Assembly: GCF_900113615.1 (NCBI RefSeq)
Contig: NZ_FOPZ01000014.1
Span: forward strand, 1-64,000
Reading direction: 5' to 3'
DNA length: 64,000 nucleotides
Source of the DNA: Halorubrum aquaticum
Lineage (GTDB): Archaea > Halobacteriota > Halobacteria > Halobacteriales > Haloferacaceae
Below the pieces are notes generated by a model. It saw nothing but the letters and a program-made list of their open reading frames with translations. It did not search any database and was not told the origin of the DNA. Both the position numbers and the translations under genes were made by a program. The stretch's first letter is position 1. Every line of letters begins with the position of its first letter. This document shows positions 28,430 to 36,666 of this stretch, piece after piece.

Positions 28430-30679
28430 TCAGATCGCGGTCTCGATCGCGGTCGCGGCTCGACCGATCGCGACGTCGATCCGTGGCTCGAGCGCCGACA
28501 CGGCGGCCGCGTCGTAGTCCGTTCGCCGCTCGCCCGTGAGGAGTTCGATCGCCTCCCGGAGCAGGGAGACGACGGTCGCGAGCCGTTCGTTCGCCCCCGT
28601 CGCGTCGCCGCGGTCCGCGAGCCGCACCGCGGTCTCGGCCTCCGATCGAGCGCGCGACAGTCGGTCGATCACCGCGTCACCGTCGTCCTCGGTCACCACG
28701 TCGCCGTCGGCGTCCGTCTCACGGTCCGCGTCGGCGGTTTCGTCGGTCCCCTCCCGCAGCGACCGAGCCAGGTCGATCAGGTCCGCCAGTTCGTCCCGAA
28801 GCGCTCTCGAGAGGGAGGCCTTCCCGGTCTCGATCGAGTCGAGCACCGTCTCGGTCCCCTCGCCGAACGATCCGGGCGTAACTCGGTACGCGCCGGGACG
28901 GCCCTCGGCGTCGACCACCTCGACGGTGTAGCGTCCCTCCCGGTGGACCGCCACGGCGAACCGGTCCGCCTCCGTCGGCGCTCCGTCGTAGACGACGCCC
29001 GCGTAGTCCTCGACCACGCGGACGCGGGCGATCCCTCGGGATTCCCGTCCGTCGCCGCGGATCCAGCCCGCGTCCTCGGCCGGGATCACGGTGAGTTCGC
29101 CGTCCGCGCCGGCGTGGAACGTGCCGCCGTCGTGGACGAACCGCTGGGCGACCGGGGCGAACCCCGGCCCGTCGACGACGAGGAGGTGTTCGCCCGGCTC
29201 GACGTCGAGATATCCGAAGACGCCCTCACGGGTGACCGTCGCGGTCGGGTCCTCGCTCGCGAGCCGTACGGCGACCTCGACCGGCAACGCGTATCGCGAG
29301 ACGGCGACCGCGTCGCCGAGCGCGTCGCGCGCGTCGTCATCGACCCCGTCGAGAGCGCCGTCCGAGCCGGCGGCGAGGGAGCGAACCCGTCCGACGACGC
29401 GGTTCGAGAGCCCCGACGGCGACTCGCCGTCGATCCGGCGCCGGTGCGCGGGGTCGGTGACGTCGGCGAGCGGGTCGGCGTACCGGGGCTGTTCCCACGG
29501 GATCCCCACGGACGTGATGTGGTCCGCGAACCGGTCCTCGGCGAACCCCGGGATCGCGAACTCGAAGCTCAGTTGCGGGCCGACGAAGTCCGCGATCGCC
29601 TCGGGAAGCGACGCCATCGGTTCGAGCGCGTACGTCGCGTCCGCCCGAGTGGCGCTGTCGGGATGCGTCATCACGAGCCCCGGTTGCCGGAGCGGAATCC
29701 CCTCCGGCGGAGTCGGCAGCCCGCGCCAGCCGTTCACGGTCACTCGCTCGTCGATGAAATCCACCCGTTCGACCGACAGCGACGGGTGGTCGTGGAGGGG
29801 GTATCCGTCGAGTTCCGGCATGACGAACGGGAGTCTGGCCCCCTCGCCGCGAGGGAGCCCGTACGCGAACGGGGCCGCGAGGTCCCCGGCGACTCCCAAC
29901 AGGTCGTTCGTCACGTCCGACCGCCAGTTCTCGCCCGGAAGCCGCTCGAAGCTCGGCCGAACCCCGTTGAGTTCGCTGGCGCTCGAGTGTGAGCCGACCT
30001 CCGAGAGGATCCCGGGCCGGCGACCCTCCGAGAGGTCGGGATCGAGGAACTCGTTGTTCGGCGTTCCGCGCGCGTGAGCGCTCGCCGACAGCAACAGCGG
30101 ATCGCCCGTCTCGCGGTCGAGAAACACCTGGAGCAGCTCCCAGTCGTGCCAGTGGAAGTTCACCGTGAACTGGTCGAAGACGGAGTAGAACCAGTACTGG
30201 ACCGCGTCGACGCCGTCGGCCGCCTCGACGACCCGGTAGAACGCCGTCGGCGTCGGCGGCGATCCGGTCTCGTGGAACTCCCGCGAGTACTCCTCGAGCG
30301 CGCGGAAGCCGTCGACGACCGGACCGTCGGGGGAGTCGACGACGTACGCGCGCGGGTCGGTGGGAAACCACTTCTCGAGCGCGCCGAAGTAGAGGTCGGG
30401 AGCGTACCGCTCGACGACCGCCGGGACCTCCTCGATCGACTCCCCGTCGTCCCCACCCGCCTGCTCCTCGTCGTTCCGTTCCTCGTCGCTCCGCTCCCCG
30501 TCTCCTCCCGACGGTTCCGAGGGCGCGGGGTCGGACCCCGCCGGCTCGTCCGGACGGGTAAGCGTCCACGCGCCGGCGACGCCGCCCGCCCCGACCGCCG
30601 CGAGCCCCGCGTACCCCAGGAACCGGCGACGTCGCTCGTCGAGCGGACCGTCTCCGTCTTCACCGATCTCTCTTGACAT
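28430..30679 (-). CDS. Large Tat-exported protein with HxHDWE motif, unknown
   Basis: A 749-residue protein. RRRRFLGYAGLAAVGAGGVAG (residues 16-36, quoted as RRRRFLGYAGL) is a twin-arginine signal with no lipobox Cys. A Ser/Glu/Asp-rich linker to about residue 85 follows. The next domain (RYAPDLYFGALEKWFPTD, then HWHDWE at 176-181) resembles Vps62-like or NPP1-like folds that share an HDWE or DWE motif. Later parts are beta-rich with GEHLLVVDGPG, and the last 150 residues are helical. It should be extracellular or wall-anchored. No confident family assignment is possible. Confidence 0.7.
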   Translation of the reverse strand: MSREIGEDGDGPLDERRRRFLGYAGLAAVGAGGVAGAWTLTRPDEPAGSDPAPSEPSGGDGERSDEERNDEEQAGGDDGESIEEVPAVVERYAPDLYFGALEKWFPTDPRAYVVDSPDGPVVDGFRALEEYSREFHETGSPPTPTAFYRVVEAADGVDAVQYWFYSVFDQFTVNFHWHDWELLQVFLDRETGDPLLLSASAHARGTPNNEFLDPDLSEGRRPGILSEVGSHSSASELNGVRPSFERLPGENWRSDVTNDLLGVAGDLAAPFAYGLPRGEGARLPFVMPELDGYPLHDHPSLSVERVDFIDERVTVNGWRGLPTPPEGIPLRQPGLVMTHPDSATRADATYALEPMASLPEAIADFVGPQLSFEFAIPGFAEDRFADHITSVGIPWEQPRYADPLADVTDPAHRRRIDGESPSGLSNRVVGRVRSLAAGSDGALDGVDDDARDALGDAVAVSRYALPVEVAVRLASEDPTATVTREGVFGYLDVEPGEHLLVVDGPGFAPVAQRFVHDGGTFHAGADGELTVIPAEDAGWIRGDGRESRGIARVRVVEDYAGVVYDGAPTEADRFAVAVHREGRYTVEVVDAEGRPGAYRVTPGSFGEGTETVLDSIETGKASLSRALRDELADLIDLARSLREGTDETADADRETDADGDVVTEDDGDAVIDRLSRARSEAETAVRLADRGDATGANERLATVVSLLREAIELLTGERRTDYDAAAVSALEPRIDVAIGRAATAIETAI

Positions 30680-30793
30680 TTCGACCGTCTCGGGAACCTA
30701 CGCGCGGTCGATATAACTACTTTCCTGCCGGTCAGGTCCCGATTTTCCGGAGTCGGGGACCCGTTCGGTCGCCGTTCCCGGATCGGTCGATCG

Positions 30794-30800
30794 TTTAAGT
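30794..30800 (+). promoter_or_regulatory. TATA-like box before upstream mini-ORF
   Basis: TTTAAGT is centred 28 bases before the ATG at 30825, not before the main start at 30869. A leaderless transcript would therefore begin at the mini-ORF. Confidence 0.45.
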
Positions 30801-30824
30801 GGGTGCGTGTAGAGACGGATAGAC

Positions 30825-30875
30825 ATGCGTGTTCCTCGCTCGAACGGTGACGCGACACGGAGGCCGCGATGGTAG
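30825..30875 (+). CDS. Possible 16-residue leader peptide
   Basis: ATG to TAG gives MRVPRSNGDATRRPRW. Its last codons overlap the ATG of the downstream CBS/DUF21 gene in another frame, so translation of the two could be coupled. GGAGG at 30860-30864 precedes the main ATG. The peptide is Arg-rich. Whether it is translated is not known. Confidence 0.3.
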   Translation: MRVPRSNGDATRRPRW

Positions 30876-32191
30876 ACTTCGTCGCCTCCGGCTCGCGGCT
30901 CCTGCTCGCGTTGGTGTTGGTCGTCCTGAACGGCTTCTTCGTCGCCTCGGAGTTCGCGTTCGTCCGGATCCGCTCGACGTCGGTCGAGCAGCTCGTCGAG
31001 GAGGGCCGTGCGGGGGCGGAGACGCTCCAGGACGTGATGGCGAACCTCGACAACTACCTCGCGGTGACACAGCTCGGGATCACCCTCGCCTCGCTCGGTC
31101 TGGGGTGGGCCGGCGAGCCCGCCGTCGCGGCGCTCATCGAGCCCGTCCTGGAGCCGCTGCTCCCGGCGAACCTCATCCACTTGGTCGCGTTCGCGGTCGG
31201 GTTCGGCTTCATCACGTTCCTCCACGTCGTCTTCGGCGAGCTCGCGCCGAAGACGATCGCGATCGCGGAGGCGGAACGGCTCTCGCTCTTCGTCGCGCCG
31301 CCGATGAAGCTCTGTTATCTCCTGTTCTACCCCGGGCTCGTCGTGTTCAACGGGACGGCCAACGCGTTCACGAGTCTGATCGGCATCCCGCCGGCCTCCG
31401 AGACCGACGAGACGCTCGACGAACGCGAGATCCGCCGGGTATTGGCTCGGGCGGGCGAGGCGGGCCACGTGGCCGACGCGGAAGTGGAAATGATAGATCG
31501 GGTGTTCGAGGCCGACGACACGCCCGTGACCGAGGTCATGGTCCCGGGACCGGACGTGGTGAGCGTCCCCACCGACGCCTCGCTCTCCGAGCTCCGGGAG
31601 ACGATCCGCGAGGCCGGACACACGCGCTATCCGGTCACCTCGGGCGACGGAGGGGAAGTTGTCGGTTTCGTCGACGTCAAGGACGTCCTGACCGCGAGCG
31701 ACCCGGACGGCGACGGGACCGCGACGGCCGGCGACCTCGCGCGCGAGGTGGTGCTCGTCCCGGAGACGACGACGGTCGCCGAGCTCCTCGTGCGGTTCCA
31801 GGACGAGCATCAACAGATGGCGGTCGTGATCGACGAGTGGGGCGCGTTCGAGGGGCTCGCGACGATCGAGGACGCCGTCGAGGCGGTCGTCGGCGACCTC
31901 CGGGACGACTTCGACCTCCACGAGCCCTCGATCCGGCGGTCGGGCGACGACGGGTACGAGATCGACGGCGGCGTCTCGCTGTCGGCGGTCAACGACGCGC
32001 TCGGGGTCGAATTCGAGAGCGCCGAGTTCGACACCCTCGGCGGACTGGTGTTGGACCGGCTCGGTCGGCCGCCCGAGGCGGGCGACGTCGTCTCCGAGGA
32101 CGGGTACACGATCGAGGTGCTGGCGGTCGACGGCGCTCGCGTGTCGACGGTTCGGATCCGCCAGGACGACGAGGAGAGCGACGGGACGTAG
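30869..32191 (+). CDS. CNNM/CorC-like membrane protein (DUF21, CBS, CorC_HlyC)
   Basis: A 440-residue protein of the hemolysin C/CNNM family, linked in other organisms to Mg2+ or Co2+ efflux. The N-terminal DUF21 domain has about four helices (to residue 150) with SEFAFVRIRSTS and LGLGWAGEPAV. Two CBS domains (about 205-325; VTEVMVPGPDVVSV, then VVLVPETTTVAELL) bind adenine nucleotides. A CorC_HlyC domain (about 345-425) closes the protein. A GGAGG lies five bases upstream, and the Arg-rich mini-ORF 30825-30875 overlaps the start. Confidence 0.9.
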   Translation: MVDFVASGSRLLLALVLVVLNGFFVASEFAFVRIRSTSVEQLVEEGRAGAETLQDVMANLDNYLAVTQLGITLASLGLGWAGEPAVAALIEPVLEPLLPANLIHLVAFAVGFGFITFLHVVFGELAPKTIAIAEAERLSLFVAPPMKLCYLLFYPGLVVFNGTANAFTSLIGIPPASETDETLDEREIRRVLARAGEAGHVADAEVEMIDRVFEADDTPVTEVMVPGPDVVSVPTDASLSELRETIREAGHTRYPVTSGDGGEVVGFVDVKDVLTASDPDGDGTATAGDLAREVVLVPETTTVAELLVRFQDEHQQMAVVIDEWGAFEGLATIEDAVEAVVGDLRDDFDLHEPSIRRSGDDGYEIDGGVSLSAVNDALGVEFESAEFDTLGGLVLDRLGRPPEAGDVVSEDGYTIEVLAVDGARVSTVRIRQDDEESDGT

Positions 32192-32294
32192 CTCCTCGCG
32201 GACGGCCGGACGCGACCGTCTCACGCGGGACGATCGCACGGCCAACCGCGAGTCGTAACGGTTATCAGTCGAAACGGGATACGTGAGGGTGCGT

Positions 32295-32368
32295 GTCCGG
32301 GTTAGGGTAGTGGACTATCCTTCAGCCTTGTGGAGGCTGAGACGCGGGTTCGATTCTCGCACCCGGAC
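32295..32368 (+). tRNA. tRNA-His (GTG anticodon)
   Basis: A seven-pair acceptor stem TCCGGGT (32296-32302) pairs with ACCCGGA (32361-32367). The anticodon stem CAGCC/GGCTG encloses the loop TTGTGGA with anticodon GTG. The T arm is CGCGGGTTCGATTCTCGCA-like with GGTTCGATTC (as read in 32346-32356). The identity elements of tRNA-His are encoded: an extra G at position -1 (32295) faces C73 (32368). No intron and no encoded CCA are present. Confidence 0.93.
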
Positions 32369-32609
32369 CTTCTCCGCGAGGAGCGAAGTGACGAGCGGTG
32401 AAGCCGGAAGGCGAGAGTCTGATCAGACCGAGGTTCTGCGCGGAGCGCAGGTTCTCGATGGCGTCGCCGCTCGCCAGGCTCCCGACGTTCTCGACGCTGA
32501 TTCCCGTCGCCGACACCTGGAGTTCGTAGTCGGTGACGTCCTCGATGATGCCCTCGAACCCGTGAACGTGCCGTTCGCCTCGACATCCGGCCTCAAATCG
32601 GGACGTCGT
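32369..32609 (-). pseudogene. Gene remnant next to tRNA-His
   Basis: On the minus strand a start-less open frame begins after a stop in the second tandem-repeat unit and runs toward the tRNA. It has good haloarchaeal coding character, for example HVHGFEGIIEDVTDYELQV and ENVGSLASGDAIENLRSAQ. The frame then continues nonsensically into the tRNA gene. A GTG at 32516 could start a shorter frame. The most likely reading is the eroded 3' part of a gene whose original end was lost beside the tRNA. The family is not recognised. Confidence 0.4.
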
Positions 32610-32655
32610 CAGCCCTCAAAGTGGGACGTCGTCCGGCCTCAAAACGAGACGTCCT
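32587..32655. repeat. Tandem repeat, three 23-bp units
   Basis: Units 32587-32609, 32610-32632 and 32633-32655 share the core CCTCAAA....GACGTC. The third unit contains the last codons and stop of the DUF5789-like gene on the minus strand (Asp-Val-Ser-Phe-stop). The other two repeat that gene end outside the gene, each with its own stop in another frame. Confidence 0.75.
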
Positions 32656-32941
32656 CCGTCTCCGAGGTGTCGTCTCGGGGTTCCTGCTGTGTCCCCCGGT
32701 CGTCGTAGTACTTCCGACCGATGTGGTCGTCGCTCAGGTTCCCGTATATCGTGGCGAAGAGCCCGTCCGCGGAGTCGAACGAGGTCGTACCGATGGGCTC
32801 GAGGATCGAGGCGATCGTTTGGTCGCCGTCGCCGTTCGGACCCTCGATCCGAACCGTCCCCATCCGGTCGACGACCGTTTCCGACTCGATCGGGTAGGTC
32901 AGCTCGCGTTCGAGGGACTCCGACAACGCCGAGAGTAACAT
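32639..32941 (-). CDS. DUF5789-like small haloarchaeal protein
   Basis: A 100-residue acidic protein. The pattern ELTYPIESETVVDRMG, IEGPNGDGDQTIASIL and DHIGRKYYDDRG resembles the haloarchaeal DUF5789 family, which is also represented at 51452-51709. The function is unknown. The C-terminus ETEDVSF lies in the 23-bp tandem repeat. The start at 32941 (MLLSALSES) is the first available. Confidence 0.6.
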   Translation of the reverse strand: MLLSALSESLERELTYPIESETVVDRMGTVRIEGPNGDGDQTIASILEPIGTTSFDSADGLFATIYGNLSDDHIGRKYYDDRGTQQEPRDDTSETEDVSF

Positions 32942-33040
32942 ACCGTCCGATCGGAGCGCAGGTGCTTCGTTAGGCGCCCGTTACCGTGCGCCGTCCGACG
33001 CGAGACGGCCCATCGGTACCGACGGTTCCGCCACGCGAAC

Positions 33041-34066
33041 TCACCCGAAGATCCGGAGCAGCCCGAGCACCCACCGGGCGACCTCCGAGAGCAGGAACAG
33101 CGCGCCCTCCGGACGCGACAGCCGCCGTCCGGACCAGAGCGCGGCGACCATGAACAGGGTGAGGACGGTCAACCAGAGGAGCGTCTCCATCGCCGCGCCG
33201 CCGACGGTCAGCGGGCGGATCGCGGCCGCGACGCCGAGGATCCCGAGCACGTTGAAGACGTTGCTCCCGACGACGTTCCCGACCGACATCCCGACGTGTC
33301 CGCGCCGCATCGAGACGAGCGACACGGCGAGTTCCGGGGTCGACGTCCCCGCCGCGACGATCGTGCCGCCGATCACCCAGTCCGAGACGCCGGCGCTCCG
33401 CGCGATCGTCGACGACGCCTCGACCATGTAGTGGCCGCTCACCAGGACGAGCCCCAATCCGACGGCGAACAGGATCACGTCCCGCCCCCGGGCCGAACCC
33501 TCGGAGCGCGCGCCGTCTCCCGACGTCTCCTCGTCCGACGTTCTCCCGGTTGACCCCCCGCCGGTCGGACGGAGCCCCTCGTAGACCGTCTCGATGGACG
33601 CGTCCCGACGTTCGTCCCGGATGAGGTACCCCGTGTAGGCGACGAAGAGTCCGGCGAGGAGGACGCCCTCGAGGGCGGTCACGGTCCCGTCGAGAAGCGC
33701 CGCGAAGCCGACGAGCGTCGAGAGGACCAACGCGATCCCGTCCCGGTGAACGAGCGAGCGCTCGACCGGGATGACCCGGAGCAGCGAGACCGCACCGAGG
33801 ATGAACGCGAGGTTGTAGGCGTTCGAGCCGATCACGTTGCCGACGGCGATGTCGCCCAGCCCGGCGAGCGCGGCGTCGGTCGTGACGATCAGCTCCGGCG
33901 TCGAGGTCCCCATCGCGACGACGGTCAACCCGATCGTGAGCTCGCCCACCCCGACCCGGCGGGCCAGTCGAACCACGGCGTCGACGAGGGTCTGTGCCCC
34001 GACCCACAGCCCGAGAACCGTCCCGATCACGACCGCGAACTGGAGACCGAGTCCCCCGAGAAGCAT
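33041..34066 (-). CDS. Calcium/sodium antiporter, CaCA family
   Basis: A 341-residue membrane antiporter with ten or eleven helices. The two inverted alpha repeats are present: VVAMGTSTPELIVTTDAALAG with GNVIGSNAYN in the first half, and VAAGTSTPELAVSLVSMRRGH with GNVVGSNVFN in the second (each quoted in part). The Glu of each GTSTPE binds the cation. A Gly/Ser/Glu-rich cytoplasmic loop (about 165-185) separates the halves. It likely exports Ca2+ in exchange for Na+ or H+, as in YrbG and NCX_Mj. Confidence 0.92.
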   Translation of the reverse strand: MLLGGLGLQFAVVIGTVLGLWVGAQTLVDAVVRLARRVGVGELTIGLTVVAMGTSTPELIVTTDAALAGLGDIAVGNVIGSNAYNLAFILGAVSLLRVIPVERSLVHRDGIALVLSTLVGFAALLDGTVTALEGVLLAGLFVAYTGYLIRDERRDASIETVYEGLRPTGGGSTGRTSDEETSGDGARSEGSARGRDVILFAVGLGLVLVSGHYMVEASSTIARSAGVSDWVIGGTIVAAGTSTPELAVSLVSMRRGHVGMSVGNVVGSNVFNVLGILGVAAAIRPLTVGGAAMETLLWLTVLTLFMVAALWSGRRLSRPEGALFLLSEVARWVLGLLRIFG

Positions 34067-34203
34067 ACGTCCCCGTTCCCGACAGGTCGTCTTAAAACCG
34101 AGTCCGTCCCTCCGGCGGAGACCGAAACGGACCTCCGCGCGTGAGGGTCCGACGGTGCGGCGACGTGCGGAGAGTTATGTCGCTCCGGGAGATAGCCCAT
34201 GGA

Positions 34204-34851
34204 ATGTTACGACGTAACTCGCTCCGTGCGGGTGCCGCCCTCGCCCTCGCGGGCGTCGCCGGGTGTGCCGGGTGGAGGGGCGACACGGACGGCGAGCCGT
34301 CGACGTTCGCCGAGGGGTTCGAGGACGGGATCGGCGAGTGGCAAAGCGGCGCGGCGATCGGTCCCGAGGTCGACCTCGCGGCGTTCGAGTGGGAGGTCGA
34401 CGTCTCGGACGCCGAGGCGGCGTCGGGCGAGCGTTCGCTGCGGATCTGGAACGAGGGGGACTACGACGACGGCGTGACGTGGGTCGATCATCCGGTCCCC
34501 ATCGAGTCGGGTCGGGCCTATCGGATCGAGGTGACGGGGGAGTTCTGGAGCGAGTCGGAGTCGTTCAACACGATCCGCCACGCCCTGATGCGGCTCGGGG
34601 CCGACCCGCCGTCGACCGAGGAGGACTTCCCGCAGCCGGGCGTCGACACGACCGAACTGGGCGAGACCCCGTACGGCGGGCTCCGCGAGCCGCTGTGGCT
34701 CGCCGACGGCTGGCGGGAGTACGGCTTCGAGTGGACGACGCCTCGACTGGACGTCGACACCCTCCACCTCGCCGTCGGCACGGCCGTGATCTGGGAGGCG
34801 GACGCGACCCACTACGTCGACGACCTCTCCGTGAGCGTCGAGCCGCGATGA
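34204..34851 (+). CDS. Tat lipoprotein, unknown
   Basis: A 215-residue exported protein. LRRNSLRAGAALALAGVAGC is a twin-arginine signal ending in a lipobox (VAGC), so it should be anchored to the outside of the membrane by lipid. The mature part is a carbohydrate-binding-like beta sandwich by composition (FEDGIGEWQSGA, GERSLRIWNEGDYDDG, WREYGFEWTTP, ATHYVDDLSVSVEPR). Such FEDG...W and final DDL patterns are common in CBM-like jelly rolls. The start at 34204 was chosen because the signal begins there; an ATG at 34141 would add 21 residues. It overlaps the next lipoprotein gene by ATGA. Confidence 0.72.
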   Translation: MLRRNSLRAGAALALAGVAGCAGWRGDTDGEPSTFAEGFEDGIGEWQSGAAIGPEVDLAAFEWEVDVSDAEAASGERSLRIWNEGDYDDGVTWVDHPVPIESGRAYRIEVTGEFWSESESFNTIRHALMRLGADPPSTEEDFPQPGVDTTELGETPYGGLREPLWLADGWREYGFEWTTPRLDVDTLHLAVGTAVIWEADATHYVDDLSVSVEPR

Positions 34852-35234
34852 ATCGTCGTCGCTTCCTCGCGGTCGCCGGAACCGCACTCGCCGGGTTCAC
34901 CGCCGGCTGCGCGGGTCGCTTCGGCGACGACGAGGGGAGTCGCCTCGACCTCTCCGTGCGGAACGAGCGATCGGAACCGATCGACGTTCGCGTCGAGGTC
35001 GTCGACGACGACGGGACGACCCACGCGGACGAGTCCGACCGCCTCGACCCCGGCGTCGCCCGCGTGTTCGAGGTCGTCGTGGGAACGGACGGCCGCCACG
35101 AACTGACCGCCTCGGGCGACGGCTGGGCGGGTCGGCTCGCGTGGGACGCCGGGACCTGCGCGCGCTTCGACGGGACGGTCACGGTGGCCGACGAGGCCGT
35201 CGAGGTCGCCGGCGAGTGCGTCGACGTCCGGTGA
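34848..35234 (+). CDS. Small Tat lipoprotein, unknown
   Basis: A 128-residue protein beginning MNRRRFLAVAGTALAG and with a lipobox at FTAGC, so it is Tat-exported and lipid-anchored. The mature part (RLDLSVRNERSEPIDVRVEV, cited in pieces RLDLSVRNE and DVRVEVVDDDG) is beta-rich and resembles an immunoglobulin-like fold. The ATG overlaps the stop of the preceding lipoprotein gene (ATGA), so both are cotranslated and probably work at the same surface site. The function is unknown. Confidence 0.72.
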   Translation: MNRRRFLAVAGTALAGFTAGCAGRFGDDEGSRLDLSVRNERSEPIDVRVEVVDDDGTTHADESDRLDPGVARVFEVVVGTDGRHELTASGDGWAGRLAWDAGTCARFDGTVTVADEAVEVAGECVDVR

Positions 35235-35334
35235 GGTCCGCCACCCGTCTCGGGGATCGCCGACCCGTCGGTCGTAACGATCTCTGCCGGAAGACGTAGC
35301 CCCATGTACCCCACATCCCTCCGGGAGAGTATCC

Positions 35335-36585
35335 GTGGTCTCGACGCCGTCGATAGCGGGGAGCGATTCGGGGATCGTCCGGGAGCGTCCCTTCCAGTTG
35401 TTGCTCCTCATCAACGTCCTCCCGCCGCTCGGGACCGCGCTCCTCTCGCCCGTGTTGGGGTCGCTCGTCGAACCGCTCGGCGCGTCTCCAGCGAACATCG
35501 GGCTGTTGATGTCGGCGTTCACCGGGCCGGCCGTGGTCGTCATCCCGATCGCCGGGGTGATCGCCGATCGGTACGGGAGACGGCCGGTCCTCGTCTTCGG
35601 GCTGGTGTGGTTCGGGCTGACCGGAACCGCGATCGCGTTCGTCTCGACGTTCGCGGCGGCGCTCGCGCTCCGGCTGCTCCAGGGGATCGGGTTCGCCGCG
35701 CTCACGCCGATCATCATCACGAGCCTCGGTGACCTCTACTCGGGGACGAAGGAGGCGACCGCACAGGGGCTGCGATTCACCGGATCGGGGCTCTCACAGA
35801 CGGTCTTCCCGCTCATCGCGGGCGTCCTCGTCGGGTTCGCGTGGCAGTACCCGTTCCTCCTGTACGCCATCGCGTTCCCGATCGCCGCGGTCGTCTACCT
35901 CCGGTTCGAGGAGCCGATGGACGAGGACGCCGCGAACGGGTCGGACGAGGACCTCCGGACGCAACTGGCCGACCTCCGGACGCTCGTCGCCCACCGGCGC
36001 GCGTGGACGATCGTGGTCGCTCGCGGGACCGCGAACCTGGCGTGGTTCGGCTTTCTCACCTACAACTCGATCGTCGTCGTCGACGTCCTCGGCGGGACGC
36101 CGGCACAGGCCGGGGTCCTCGCCGCGCTTGCCAGCCTCTCGTACGCGCTGGCGGCGACCCAGACCGGACGGATCTCCGCCGCCTTCGACGACCGGCTCTA
36201 CCCGCTGATCGCGGCGAACGTCTCGATAAGCGCCGGTCTCGGGCTCGTCTTCCTCGCGCCGGCGCTGCCCGTCGCGGCCCTCGGCGTGGTCCTGATGGGC
36301 GCCGGCTTCGGGCTCGTGTTGTCCGTCTATCGGAGCATCGTCACGGACCTCGCGCCGACCGCGCTGCGCGGCGGGCTCGTGAGCCTCAGCGAGGGGACCG
36401 GTCGCGCGAGCGCGACGCTGACGCCGATCCTCATGGGCGGGGCCATCGCGGTCGCGAGCGCACGGATCGAGTTCGTTCCGGCCGTCAGGCTCGTGGGCGT
36501 CGCGACCGGGGTCGTCGGCGCGGTCGTCGGGATCGGCTGTCTGGTGTTGATGAGCCGAGCGCCGCCGATCCGGATGGACGGGTGA
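35335..36585 (+). CDS. MFS transporter
   Basis: A 416-residue transporter with twelve predicted helices. The MFS signature between helices 2 and 3 is GVIADRYGRRPVLV, and the first half also has LRLLQGIGFAALTP. A charged loop near residues 195-215 divides the halves. The substrate is unknown. The GTG at 35335 is used; a later start at the second codon block is possible, since no ATG precedes the first helix in this frame. Confidence 0.85.
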   Translation: MVSTPSIAGSDSGIVRERPFQLLLLINVLPPLGTALLSPVLGSLVEPLGASPANIGLLMSAFTGPAVVVIPIAGVIADRYGRRPVLVFGLVWFGLTGTAIAFVSTFAAALALRLLQGIGFAALTPIIITSLGDLYSGTKEATAQGLRFTGSGLSQTVFPLIAGVLVGFAWQYPFLLYAIAFPIAAVVYLRFEEPMDEDAANGSDEDLRTQLADLRTLVAHRRAWTIVVARGTANLAWFGFLTYNSIVVVDVLGGTPAQAGVLAALASLSYALAATQTGRISAAFDDRLYPLIAANVSISAGLGLVFLAPALPVAALGVVLMGAGFGLVLSVYRSIVTDLAPTALRGGLVSLSEGTGRASATLTPILMGGAIAVASARIEFVPAVRLVGVATGVVGAVVGIGCLVLMSRAPPIRMDG

Positions 36586-36666
36586 CCGCCCCTCCCCTCA
36601 CTCCGACGGTTCCCGTCCCCCGCCGCGACCGCGGGTACTTTGTCCCCCCGCGTCGACGCCCGGACG

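Noticed and set aside
32302-32586. A 94-codon minus-strand frame spanning the tRNA-His
   Set aside because: It is Arg-rich and passes through the tRNA; the coding-like frame in this stretch is the neighbouring one reported as a remnant.
35304-35732. Alternative start at the ATG at 35304 for the MFS transporter
   Set aside because: It is in another reading frame and encodes an Arg-rich sequence; the transporter frame is only readable from the GTG at 35335.
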